Part shown: positions 31,417-42,449 of the stretch, one piece after another
Layout: the number at the start of each line of letters is the position of its first letter
Numbering within the stretch: the first letter of the stretch is position 1
Origin: Paralithodes platypus
Taxonomy: Eukaryota > Arthropoda > Malacostraca > Decapoda > Lithodidae
DNA length: 64,000 bases
Direction: 5' to 3'
NCBI GenBank assembly: GCA_032716605.1
Contig: CM064572.1
Location: 36,279,260 to 36,343,259, forward strand
Translations under genes and position numbers: made by a program
Notes under the pieces: model-generated
Told to the model about the DNA's origin: nothing
The model's database searches: none
The model's input: only the letters and a program-made list of their open reading frames with translations

Positions 31417-33298
31417 TGTTACGTCCTGGGATATATAAACACTGGGCTCTTTCTATTGGACTAGGTATGCGGCAACAAGCAACAACGGAAAACGCTAGAT
31501 CCAACCCTTATCTATAAACCCAGGCAACAAACCACCCTAAACCGTCAAGAGTCCTGCCTGGACAACGAGGTATCCTATGGCTCGGTTACAGGGTGCACGC
31601 ACTATAGACTGCTGATAGTCAAGCAGGCTATATATAAGATCACACAATTAAGTTGACTTTAAGCTTCAAGGAAAAGATAGATAACGGAATTAAATTGCAG
31701 AAACAATTTAATAACAAACTAGAAGAAAGTACATTTAACGTTACGTTAATTAATACAACTAATCACCCCTGCGTGAAAGAAGGTGAAAGCAAACAGTCCT
31801 CAAAACATCGTACAGGTAGACAAGATGCGGGTCTCTAAACTGCATGCGGCTACTGTAGGATCTGATGTTTAGCAAAGAAAGTACGTTACGGATTTAGAGA
31901 ACTCTTACCTCATAAGCAGGAATAAATACTAGTGATAGGCCAAACAGTGTATAATGGCATAGGTATAATTAAATAAAGGCAGCAACTCGCAACATAACCA
32001 CATACAGGTGTGCTTCTCACTCTTAGTCAGGCAAGCCTGCTCGGACAGAGTCTCTAAGCCACACCCTGACTCACAATGCTCACAAAAACGGTAAACTGTG
32101 GCACAATAACAAGCATACATAAATAATAAACCCCTAGCTGTTAATCTGCCAGGTGGCAGAGGTCTAGCTGGAAGGATAACGGCTTCGGATACCCGGGCTG
32201 AGCCACCTGCTCTAGCCTAGGGACGTTCCCAAGTCTGTGCGCCAAATTACTCTAATTGAAAGGGTGCTCTCTTGAGAGACTCAGATCGCAAGTATCTGAC
32301 TCTCTCCTGGCGACCCTAAAACAAAAGCAAGACGTGCTAGCGCAGTGCTGAGTGGACTAGGCAAGGGCCCTCACACAACACAGCACTAGACACACAGGGA
32401 CACAGACAAGAAAATGCCCCCAGACTCCCACGGGTATCCTAGTAAAGTCGTGCGGGTCCACAGGACTCGCACCAGCAGACTTTACTTAAAGGATCGCAAA
32501 AAGCCTCCCCTCCGGTCTAGCCCCTGCTAACCTGACACAAGAACACACTAGCAAGCGTGAAACTACCAAATATGAGACAACAAAAAAGCTTCCTAGGTCT
32601 CATTAACAATTACATCTCTGCATAAGGCCCAAAATCCTATCTAGTTATCTGAGAGCTCGTCGTTAATACAATAATAGATATAAGGTCTATCAAGGGGATG
32701 GGATAATTAAATAGATTGGTGAAGTAGTGGAAAGAAGGTATACAAAGTAAGAGAGAAAGTTTCTAAGTGGGGTTGAGAGGGATAGATATCAAGGGGGTCC
32801 GAAGGGTACGACAGTGAGGTGAGCTCTGAGTCTTGAATCTGTCTGGACCCCACCCTAAGCATGCAGAATACATCCCATGCTTGGCAACACTCAACACAGT
32901 TGCCGGGTCAAAATCCTCTACCCCGTGCGTGAGTCGAAACTAAGCCTAACGTTGCAATCGAATGCATGTGGCAACGCTTCAGGCTCGTCCCAAGCTGGCA
33001 AGCGAAGCAACGTCCCAAGCCGGTCTCTCTCTCCCGCTCGTCTCCTCCCACCCTCACCAGACTCACATCTTATAATTATTATTATAATGAAACAATCAAC
33101 TATCGAGAATAAAATATACTAAGATGCGTTGGTTAAGAATGAGGGCAGCTTCAAGCTGTGAAACAACATAAGAATATTCCAGACATTAGTTACATTGTCG
33201 TAGGATACATACTAAGGATGCCACCCGCCGGTTTCTAAACGGCTGGGCAGCCGACGCACGTGAATGCCCGCACGTGGCTACTATGCAGAAGCGTCACA
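31417..33298 (-). repeat. 3' LTR of Gypsy-2 (left)
   Basis: 1882 bp. In element orientation it starts TGTGACGC and ends GGACGTAACA. It matches 39119-39444 plus 42638-44196 with only scattered differences and small indels, one of about 11 bp near 32525 and one near 33220. Short ORFs inside occur in both LTRs and carry no family features. Confidence 0.93.
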
Positions 33299-33309
33299 CC
33301 TCCCCCAAG
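33299..33309 (-). promoter_or_regulatory. Polypurine tract of Gypsy-2
   Basis: On the minus strand, TTGGGGGAGG lies directly before the TGTGACGC that opens the 3' LTR. Confidence 0.7.
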
Positions 33310-33623
33310 ATATAAGACCCTTGACTAAGTTCTTCATATCTAACAGAAAGCTTCTCATAGTACCACACACTGTTGCGACACAAGGCACTATATATAGAAA
33401 AAAATAAAGACTGTTGTGCTCCACCGATCAAGTTCAACTAACTCAGCGACAATAAGCGAAAACATTCAACTTAGATACTGCTACAACATCTTATACAAAA
33501 TTCTACACGTTATAAAAATAAAGAGTTTTCATAAGGTTTTTGCTTTTTTAATTTGTTTTTTTTCGGCTGAACTACAGTGACAGCCTATTTTCCTCCACAC
33601 TCAACCCTCAATCCTGTGGCAGT

Positions 33624-34820
33624 CTAACCAACATCATCCACCCTTGATAGACAATCCGCTATCACGTTATCAGAACCGGCAATATGGCGTATGTCCAGAT
33701 TATACTCCTGAAGCATGAGTGACCACCTGGTCAGCCTCATATTCCGGTTATGAAACTGATTCAAGAATTTCAGAGGGTGATGATCGGTATAAACCACTAC
33801 GACTGGTCCGAAAGCAGGAACATATACATCGAAGTGCCTGAGCGCCAGCACTATCGCCAGGAGTTCTTTTTCAATTACAGAGTAATTCCTTTGTGCACTA
33901 TTGAATTTTTTACTGTAAAAACTCACTGGATGTTCGATACCTTCATCATCTGTCTGTAACAAGACAGCCCCAGCCCCTACGCCACTGGCATCAGTCGCCA
34001 GCTGAAAAGGTCTGCTGAAGTCCGGGGCCCTGAGTATAGGGTGGGTACATAACAGGTGTTTCACCAAGGAAAACGCCTCTGCACACTCAGGAGACCACCG
34101 GAACTTCTTGTTCTTAGCTAATAAGTCAGTTAAAGGTGCAAGTACAGTCGAATAGCCTTTGATGAAGCGACGATAATAGCCTATCATACCTAGAAACGGC
34201 ATGATTTGTTTCTTAGTCGTAGGCTGGGGAAACTGATCGATGGCTTTGATCTTTGTCTGTGGAGGGCACACCTGACCCATCCCCACCTCGAACCCCAGGT
34301 ACAAAACTGTGGCTTTGACAAAATCGCACTTACCCAGGTTTACCACCAAACCTGCTTCATTCAGTTTATTAAAAAGCTGTCCGATGTGAACACAGTGACT
34401 GTTAAAATCCTCGTCGTATATTATGACATCATCTAGGTACAACGTACAGTTGGGAATGTCGGCTACAATGTCGTTCATTAATTTCTGAAACGTTGCAGGG
34501 GCATTTTTCAGCCCGTATGGCATAACATGGCAACGATATGTGGCACCGTCCACCACAAACCCACACACCTCTCGCGCTCGCTCAGACAAGGGCATTTGCC
34601 AATAACCCATAACAAGGTCTATCTTAGTGAGGAACTTGGCTTTTCCTATCTTATCCACACTGTCGTCCACGCGAGGGAGAGGGTAGGCATTTGTGGGGGT
34701 TAAACCATTCAACCTGCGGAAATCTATACAAAACCGCACCTTGCCATCTGGTTTGGGCTGCAGTGTGACTGGGGAAGTCCACCTTACTGCACCCTCAGAA
34801 ATCAGCCCACGTTTCAGCAT
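33624..34820 (-). pseudogene. Gypsy-2 reverse transcriptase and RNase H
   Basis: A 398-codon open segment. RT motifs: GAVRWTSPVTLQPKPDGKVR, CIDFRRLNGLT, LTKIDLVMGYWQMPL (catalytic Asp), MPYGLKNAPATFQKLMND, and TLYLDDVIIY (YLDD active site). Then come the connection region and the RNase H domain (LATDASGVGAGAVL, YSVIEKELLAIV, VVVYTDHHPLKFL, IAGSDNVIADCLSR). It is the last coding region before the polypurine tract. It is separated from the integrase segment by a stop and shift at 34820-34840, so it is probably not translated as a polyprotein in this copy. The domain itself looks intact. Confidence 0.9.
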
Positions 34821-34834
34821 ATAAAATCCAGCTC

Positions 34835-35452
34835 TTACCTAAGTGCTGGTAATTTAATAGGGGGAACACGGTATGGCACTGATTTAAAGGGCGGGTGGTC
34901 CCCAACATCAACATCGTGCACCGCTTGAGTAGTGAGGCCAGGATGCTCCGCGAAAACAGCTGGGTGTGAATCAAACAAGTGCTGCACAGCTACACGCTGT
35001 TGCTCAGGCAGGTGCAATATCAACTCGTGAGCCACTTGTCTAGAATTCCCCGCCCACTGATCCGCGGAAACATGACAATCCCAATTATCCTCCCCCGCAG
35101 CTTGACTGTCCCTTCCTCCTTCTCCACCATGATCGCTGCAGATCAACACCGGGACAGTGAGAGGCTCGGAGGGGCGCCTCACATACTCTTTCATCAGACT
35201 TACATGGCAAAGTTGGTTCTTTTTCTTACGATCAGGAGTAGCTACTAAATAGTCTAGATCAGAAACCTTCCTTACAACCCGATACGGACCTGAATACTTG
35301 GCAGACAAGGGGTGTCCCACCAGAGACGGTAGTATCAGTACCTCCTGATCTACTTCAAACTCCCTCAGCTTCACCTTCTGGTCGTATCTGTCCTTCATCT
35401 GAGCTTGTGAACTCTTAAGGTTCCGACCTGCTACCTCCAAGCTCTTTAGCAT
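34835..35452 (-). pseudogene. Gypsy-2 integrase C-terminal domain and linker to RT
   Basis: Starts in the helix after the catalytic core (MLKSLEVAGRNLKSSQ) and continues through a GPY/F module (SAKYSGPYRVVRKV, LVATPDR, LCHVSLMKEYV). An acidic/Gly-rich linker and the RT N-terminal approach follow (FAEHPGLTTQAVHDVDV, RVPPIKLPAL). The GPY/F module is a gypsy integrase trait, not a copia one. It is frame-shifted relative to the segment upstream (a G-run near 35540) and stopped before RT. Confidence 0.85.
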
Positions 35453-35523
35453 TCTCTCACGGCTTTCAACTACATACTTTAGAAGCGAGCATGGCTTTGT
35501 GACTCCCTCCCAGATCTCCTTGA

Positions 35524-37043
35524 CTATGTGGAGGGCCCCCCTTTCCTGTGTCCAAAAACCAACTCGTTCGGGCTAAATCCCAAGCTCTCCCCAGGTACTT
35601 CTCTCCCAGCAAATAAAACGTATGGGAGACCTAGATCCCAGTCCTTCCCATTTTCCATGCAATAACACCGCAACATACTCTTGAGAGTCGAGTGCCACCT
35701 TTCCAAAACTCCCTGACTCTCAGGATGGTAGGCAGATGACACCACAGACACTATCCAATGTTGCTGAATGGTCTGCTTAAACAGAGCAGAAGTAAAATTG
35801 GATCCCTGATCAGACTGGATCTCCTGAGGGTAGCCATAACGAGAGAAATAGACAAGTAGGTTTTTGACAACAGTCTTAGCCATCCCGGTGCGCATGGGGT
35901 AAGCATCTGGATACCGTGTTGCTACATCCATTACAGTTAGTACAAATTTATTGCCGGCACTAGTGGGGGGCAATGGGCCAACCATATCGATAACTAGTTT
36001 GCTGAAGGGCGGCCCAATGACAGGGATGGGTAGTAACGGGACTCTCGGGATGACCTGATTGGGTTTCCCAACAACTTGACAAGTGTGACACTGTGACACC
36101 CATGACACGACACTCGCCTTTAACCCAGGCCACCAGAAAAGCTTGCTCAGAGCTGCCTCCGTCTTACGTGCCCCCAAGTGCCCTGCCAAAGGCACATCAT
36201 GAGCTAATCTCAATAAGCTCTCACGGCACACCCTCGGTACTACTAACTGGTCCACTAATCCTGACCCGCCATCCCACTTTTTCTTGGGATCCTGATGTCT
36301 CCGATACAAGATCCCCTCGGACAAGAAAAAATCACCAGGCTGCGCATCCCCATCGCTCTCCAGTTCGACAGCACCATTACCACACGCCCTGACTTCAGGA
36401 TCTTCCAGCTGCAAGGAACACATAACAGCAGGTGCGAGATTATCCAAGTTCATCTTAAATAATTTATTTCCACCTCCAATGTCCCGCTGAGCCATCCTTT
36501 CCTCACGCTGCGCATAACGATGCTGTCGCAGAGTCTCTTCCTGCCCTGCACCTGCACTAGCGGTGACAGGCCCCGGGGCCTCTCCAGACTCTAACATAGG
36601 TGCCAATAATGAGTCACCAAGAAACACTGCCAGCTCAAAACTCTCCAATTGACCAACACTTCCCGTTTTCTTGTGACCTTTCCTCCTCGGTTTGATAGAC
36701 TGAGGTGGTGGCTGCAAGGCTCCGGATGTCTGAGAACGCGTCACAACACACGCCATGGTTTGTACACTACACTTCTCAACCCAATCCTGTTCCTCCCTAC
36801 TAACGTCGGCCACCTTCTCGGCAACGACCAAGTGTGAAACCTTAGAAGCAGGCACCGCAAAGTCGTTGCCGAGGAGGAGGTCGACGCCCCCAACAGGCAA
36901 GTCCTCTACAATTCCTACATCCAGCTCCTTCGCCACACCACCCACCTCCAGCTCCATCCGCACCAGCGGGTAGGACTTCGTAGCATTGATCCCCTGAACT
37001 ACCACCACCCGAGCAGCGTTAATCGGTCTACCAGTAAAGTTCT
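35524..37043 (-). pseudogene. Gypsy-2 protease C-terminal part and integrase core
   Basis: The N-terminal part is the end of the aspartic protease (LKNFTGRPINAARVVV, GGVDLLLGNDF). After a ~180-residue linker, the integrase HHCC finger is visible (LRLAHDVPLAGHLGARK, CHTCQVVGK). The DDE core follows: LVIDMVGPLPPT (first Asp), IQSDQGSNFTS (second Asp) and ESQGVLERWHS (Glu). It ends at GHRKGGPST where a single-base excess in a G-run shifts the frame. The upstream half of the protease, including DTGAS at 37541-37555, lies beyond MITE-1 copy C. Confidence 0.88.
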
Positions 37044-37531
37044 TTAACACCTTACGAGCGGCCTATGCGGTTTATTTATGTGTACCGCCCAGCGGGGTGT
37101 TTTTAGCCAAAATAGGGCTGTTTACGTGATCATTTTCATGCCTAAATAAGACCCAAAACGTAAAACAAGTACCTATCCCTGAAAGGGCATAAACAGAGCT
37201 TTCGAATGACACCATAACGATCCTTGTATGATGGATAGTTTTCTTGCAATAACCGTGCAACGCGAGTGCAAAAAGCAGGTAATTCGGTACTTTCGGTACA
37301 TAATTGAGTATGTAGCGAGTGAGAGAGGGAGGAGGGAGCTGAGACTTGTGTCAGTAGGTTCGCCGCGGTGGTCTGGAGCAGTCATACGCTCGCTAGTCTC
37401 CTGCCATCACTTGTCTCTCTCTCTCAGCCACATTACGTGCTGAAATTGCCACTCGAGTTATGTCGAGCGCCGCCACATAGTCCAGCTTTATTTAACTCGA
37501 CTTATGTTGCGCGCCGCTAGTTATGGGTTAA
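37044..37531. mobile_element. MITE-1 copy C, inserted in the Gypsy-2 protease
   Basis: 488 bp bounded by TTAA. The protease codons on either side (DTGASQTL and KNFTGRP) are contiguous in Gypsy-1 (1501-1560), so the empty state is known. The insertion post-dates Gypsy-2. Confidence 0.93.
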
Positions 37532-37593
37532 CAAGGTCTGAGAAGCCCCCGTATCACGCAATAGCTTAACTCCTCGCCTTTCGCCAGCCCACC

Positions 37594-38903
37594 TCACAAA
37601 ACCATGACGGTATTTGGTTTATGTTCAGTTTTATTGTCAGTGCTAGATGGTTTTGTGTCTTTATGTGTATCAAAATTCTTGGGAGGGGGAGGGGTACGAT
37701 CCTTTGCACCCGACTCACTCCTAGCTGCTACTCCGCACCGTCGAATTAATGACAATCGGAGGTCAGCCATTTCTGCTGCCTCCTGGAGAGTTCTAGGATT
37801 CGTTTCCTTTATATTTAATGTTAAGTCCCCGCCTGTGCACTTAAAGAACTGCTCCAAGAGAACCAGCTCACTCAACTCCTCAAAAGTAGCTGCCCTCTCA
37901 GAACGCAGCCAATGTCGTAGTGCATCAGACAAGTCCCGGGCGTGTTCTAGGAAGGTACTATCCTTGCCCTTAGTAACACCCCGAAACTTCAAGCGGTAAG
38001 TTTCTGGTTGTAACTCATAGGCCCGTAGCACAGCCTTCTTTAGGACTCTAAAGGTAGTGCATCATACGCTTTTAGCCCCTTTCCTAGGAGTCTTGATGAA
38101 ACTAATGCTGCCCACTTTTCCTGAGGCCACTGGTGTTCCTGACACTTCTTCTCAAATCGCATAAAAACTCAGCCACACCTAATTCATCGAACACAGGAAC
38201 TAGTTTAAGCAGGTGCGACAATGATTGGTCCCGATGTCTGTTACCTCCCCCAATATTTCGCCCTGTTACCTCCACTCGAGATCTCTCCAGCTCCCTGTCA
38301 GCTCGATACCTAGTAGACTCTGCCTGCAGTTCAGCCTTTTGTATAGCTGTTCTCTCTGCAGCCTCAGCCTGCACACTAGCCTGTCTCTCGGCAGCCTCAG
38401 CCTGAGCTCTAGCCTGTCTTTCGGCGGCCTCAACCTTGGCCATCTCAAGCCGAAACAACAAATCTGGAGTCAACCCTTGAGGAGGGGAAGGTGCATTTAA
38501 TGGAGAGGGTCCCTGTGATTGAATTCCACGCTGCCATTGACCATCAACTTGGGGGTATGTACTAAATTCAGGCACCCTGACGATTGATATGGGGGTAGAG
38601 TGGAGGGGGGGGCTGGGGACCGGGGCCCCCACTCGCCTCTCCACCCAGGTCTCTCCCTTCTAAACCCAATATCAAAGTCCTGAGCTGATCTTTCCTCATG
38701 CCACTTAAACCCTGGTGACCCTGAAGACCTGCCACACACTTTAAGCCATACTTATTCAGCTTCAACACCCTGGCAGTGGTAAGGGGCACCTCGAAAAATC
38801 TTCTAGCACCCTCCTCGCTATCGACTAGCCACTCCACAGGTCTTTCTCCCTCCGAGCCCGTATCGTGACCTGACCCATCACTGTGTTCTGATGTATTAGA
38901 CAT
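37594..38903 (-). pseudogene. Gypsy-2 gag, frameshifted, zinc knuckle lost
   Basis: Three segments: 38568-38903 (N-terminus from an ATG, SEHSDGSGHDTGSEGERP, ARVLKLNKYGLKCVA), 38102-38644 (Pro-rich, then Ala/Glu/Arg-rich helical repeats of the AAERQA type), and 37594-38031 (gag core YELQPETYRLKFRGVTKG, LTLNIKETNPRTLQEAAEMADLRL). The core aligns with Gypsy-1 gag. It ends KPNTVMVL-stop; relative to Gypsy-1 the CCHC knuckle is deleted, and the sequence jumps almost directly to the protease. There are frame breaks near 38600 and 38060. Gypsy-1 keeps the knuckle but lost RT, so the two copies are damaged in different places. Confidence 0.85.
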
Positions 38904-39098
38904 GTTTGTGTACTGCAGTAATTATCACGGTTATAGAATTTGCCTTATCTCCTATGCAAGTATGTATATACTAATGTTATTTAAAGTCTTTAATGTGTTA
39001 TATTGGTTGCTCCAAAAAAGAAACTCTATGTCCACTGTATTCCTCTAATCATTAGGAATCTTAAAACAAATGACCACTATATTCCTCTGTTCAGTAAA

Positions 39099-39116
39099 TC
39101 CTATGCAAGGTCGCCA
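39099..39116 (-). promoter_or_regulatory. Primer-binding site of Gypsy-2
   Basis: Two bases inside the 5' LTR end, the minus strand reads TGGCGACCTTGCATAGGA. TGG is the complement of a tRNA CCA end. The tRNA species was not assigned. Confidence 0.6.
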
Positions 39117-39604
39117 TTTGTTACGTCCTGGGATATATAAACACTGGGCTCTTTCTATTGGACTAGGTATGCGGCAACAAGCAACAACGGAAAACGCTAG
39201 ATCCAACCCTTATCTATAAACCCAGGCAACAAACCACCCTAAACCGTCAAGAGTCCTGCCTGGACAACGAGGTATCCTATGACTCGGTTACAGGGTGCAT
39301 GCACTATAGACTGCTGATAGTCAAGCAGGCTATATAAAAGATCACACAATTAAGTTGACTTAAAGCTTCAAGGAAAAGATAGATAAAGGAATTAAATTGC
39401 AGAAACAATTTAATAACAAACTAGAAGAAAGTACATTTAACGTTCTATCTATCTATTGCCTGATGCCGTGATCCCCGAAGGGGTGGCCACGAACGAACCG
39501 CCCCCATGCACCTCTGTCCCCAGTCAGTCGACGCCCCTCCCCCCAACCAGCACCGCCTTCGTTCATGTAGTTCCTCACTCCATCCTTCCACCTCATATTC
39601 GGTC

Positions 39605-41624
39605 TTACCTCCCCCTCTGTCCCTCCACCTCGCTCTCGTACACCCTCTTAGTCATTCTCTCGCTTTCCATACGTTCCATATGGCCGAACCATCTCAAGTT
39701 GTTCTTTTTCACACTTTCCAGCACATCTACCTCCACACCACACCTCCTTACTTCCTCATTAGTCAGTCTATCCCTCCATGTAACTCCGCACACACTCCTT
39801 AAGTAATTCATTTCCACTGCTCTCACTCTTGGTCTGAGTCTCTCAACCAACATCCATGCTTCGCTTCCGTAAGTCAGTGTCGGGATTACCACGCTGTCAT
39901 GCAAGGACTTCTTCACTTCCATACTGACCACCCTATTTCTTGTTACTGCTTTTAGCATTCCTACAACCCTCTTCCCCTGTTGTACCCTCTCCCGCACCTC
40001 TTCATCCATAGTCCCATCTTTACTCAACACACTGCCCAGATACTTAAAAGAGTTGACGATCTCCATAGCCTGACCGTTCGGCTTCACCTCACACTCTGTG
40101 CCTTCACCCCTTTCGAAGACCAAAACCTTGCTCTTCTCCGTATTTACCTTCAAATTCCGTTTTTCGCACACTGTTCCAAACTCATTTACCAGACCCTGCA
40201 ACTCCCATTCATTATCACTCTCCAGAACTGTATCATCCGCAAACAGCAGTATAGGTAGCTTCCACTCAATCCCTCCCCTTTTCAGCGATACACCAACATC
40301 CACTGCTCTTGATCGTATTTCTTTCATAACTCCATCCATATATACAGTAAACAACCACGGGGACATCACACACCCCTGTTTCAAACCAACATTCTGGTCA
40401 AAGAACTCGCTCTGCTCACTCTCCACACGTACTGCCGCCTTTGCACCCTCATACATGCTCTTCACTGCTTTCAGCAACTTGCCCTCTACTCCGTATATTC
40501 TAAGTACTTTCCACAAACCTTCTCTATCCACTCTGTCATAGGCCTTCTCCAAGTCCATAAAGGCAACATACACCTTTTGTTTCTTCTCCAGATACTTCTC
40601 CACAACACAATTCAGGGTAAAAATCTGATCTACACATCCTCTTCCCTTCCTAAAACCTCCCTGCTCGTCGCCTATCCATTTGTCCGTTCTCACTCTCACT
40701 CTCTCAATCACTACCCTACTGTATACCTTCCCTACTACGCTTAGAAGACATATTCCTCGGTGGTTACCACACACTCCTCTTTCCCCTTTGCCCTTATATA
40801 GGGGGACTATTATGCCAGTCTTCCAGTCATCGGGTGCACTCCCCTTCTCCCATGCTAGTTTGCACATTTTCCATACCCATTCTATCACTATCTCACCACC
40901 ATACCTCAACATTTCCCCACACACTCCATCTGTTCCTGATGCTTTCCCCAACTTCACTCTTTTCATGGCTCCCACACTTCTGACCTCCTGATCCCCACCT
41001 CCTCCTCCACTACTTCTCTTCTTCTCCCTTCCATACCATATCCAGCTATGTTTGCTGGCTCTTCATTCCTTTCATGTAGCAACTCACTGAAGTACTCCCT
41101 CCATCTTTCGACTCTCTTGCTTCTCGGCTAGCATTCTCCCATTATCTTTCACACCCTTACTGTTTCCCTTGCTACCTTCCCTAACTTTCTTGACTTCTTT
41201 CCAGAACAGTTTCTTACTCTCCCTCCATTTTACACTCAGATTCCTTCCAAATTCCTCATCTACTCTTCTCTTACTTTCCTTCACTACTCTCTTCACCACC
41301 CTCTTACTCTCCACGTACCTCGCTCGTTTCTGTCTCTCGGAATCTTCATTCCCTCTACTACCCAACCACTCTCTATATGCTTTCTTCTTTTCTTCCACAG
41401 CTATTCTTACCTCTTCTGTCCACCATGCTGTACCTTTCACTCCCTCTTCTCTTCACTCCACACACTTCCTCACATGCTACACAGATCTCATCCTTAAACA
41501 CCTTGCTCATCTCCTCCACTTCCTCCATAACTTCCAGGTCGAACCCACCTAGTCGTCTTTCCACTGCTCTCCTGTACTCCTCCCTGACTTCCTCCTCCTG
41601 CAACCTCTCCACCCTCCTCACCAT
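39605..41624 (-). pseudogene. RTE-like linker and reverse transcriptase
   Basis: The linker occupies 41373-41624 and 41084-41440 (Lys/Arg/Glu-rich helices, two frames). The RT is an open segment of 456 codons at 39605-40975: GKASGTDGVCGEML, DDWKTGIIVPLYKGKG, NHRGICLLSVVGKVYSRVV, VAFMDLEKAYDRVDR (catalytic Asp), VGLKQGCVMSPWLFTVYMD, PILLFADDTVL (active site), FKYLGSVLSKDG, IPTLTYGSEAWML and NNLRWFGHMERM. It ends prematurely at GQRGR, and the last conserved block continues in another frame. No RNase H is present. This is the longest intact RT ORF on this strand of the element. Confidence 0.85.
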
Positions 41625-41695
41625 TCCACCCTCCTCTCGCCTCCCTCCCGCTCTCTCCTCACCAACTTCTTTTGTATCCTAACCTTAGCTACACA

Positions 41696-42449
41696 CTAAT
41701 GATCAGACAGACCCCCTCCAATACCCCTATACACCCTAGCATCCATCACAGATTTCTTCATTCGTTCATCCACACATACATAATCAATCAATGACTTTCG
41801 TTCCACCACTGTCTTATCCTTCATCGTCAACATCCGTTTCCACGTGTACCTGTGGATCATTCTGTGTCGGAAGAAGGTGTTGGCTATCCACAGCCTCCTC
41901 CCCACACATACGTCCACAAGTGCACTACCATTCCCATTCACCTCTGATGGTACCCCCCCACCCTCCCACCACTCCCTCAACTTTCCTATCACCCACCTTA
42001 CCATTCATATCCCCAATCAGAAATATTCTTTCGTTCTTGTCAAACTTCTCCAGGCACGCATCCACATTCATCCAGAACTCCTCTTTCTTTCTTTCAAGTA
42101 TATCCTCTGTCGGGGCATACACGCATACAATCACCCACGTTTGTATTCCTACTTTCATTCTCACCCACACAATCCTTGAACCCACAGACCCATACTCTCT
42201 TACACATTCCTTCCATTTGCTACTTACAAACAAACATGCACCTTCTCTCGCTGTTCCTTCACTCACTCCAGCACACACACCCATTCCACATTCCCATTCT
42301 CTCACATCTGAACCTTTCCATTTGGTCTCTGTCATTCCACAAACATCCAGCCTGGCATTCACTAACACTTCCAGAACCTCTCTCTCTTTTGTGCCATCAT
42401 TCATGCCACTAACATTCCACGTAGCCATTCTCAGAATGTCCGAAGGCAT
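41696..42449 (-). pseudogene. RTE-like endonuclease
   Basis: First segment 42449-41925: ATWNVSGMNDG at the start, CGMTETKWKG (catalytic Glu), IVCVYAPTE and FLIGDMNGKVGDRK (catalytic Asp). A frameshift near 41990 leads to 41696-42004: GNGSALVDVCVGRRLWIANT, IHRYTWKR, SLIDYVCVDER and GGGLSDH (catalytic Asp-His). All endonuclease catalytic blocks are thus present, but in two frames. Confidence 0.82.

Noticed and set aside
31929..32120. 63-codon ORF recurring at 42826-43038
   Set aside because: The recurrence is explained by the two Gypsy-2 LTRs.
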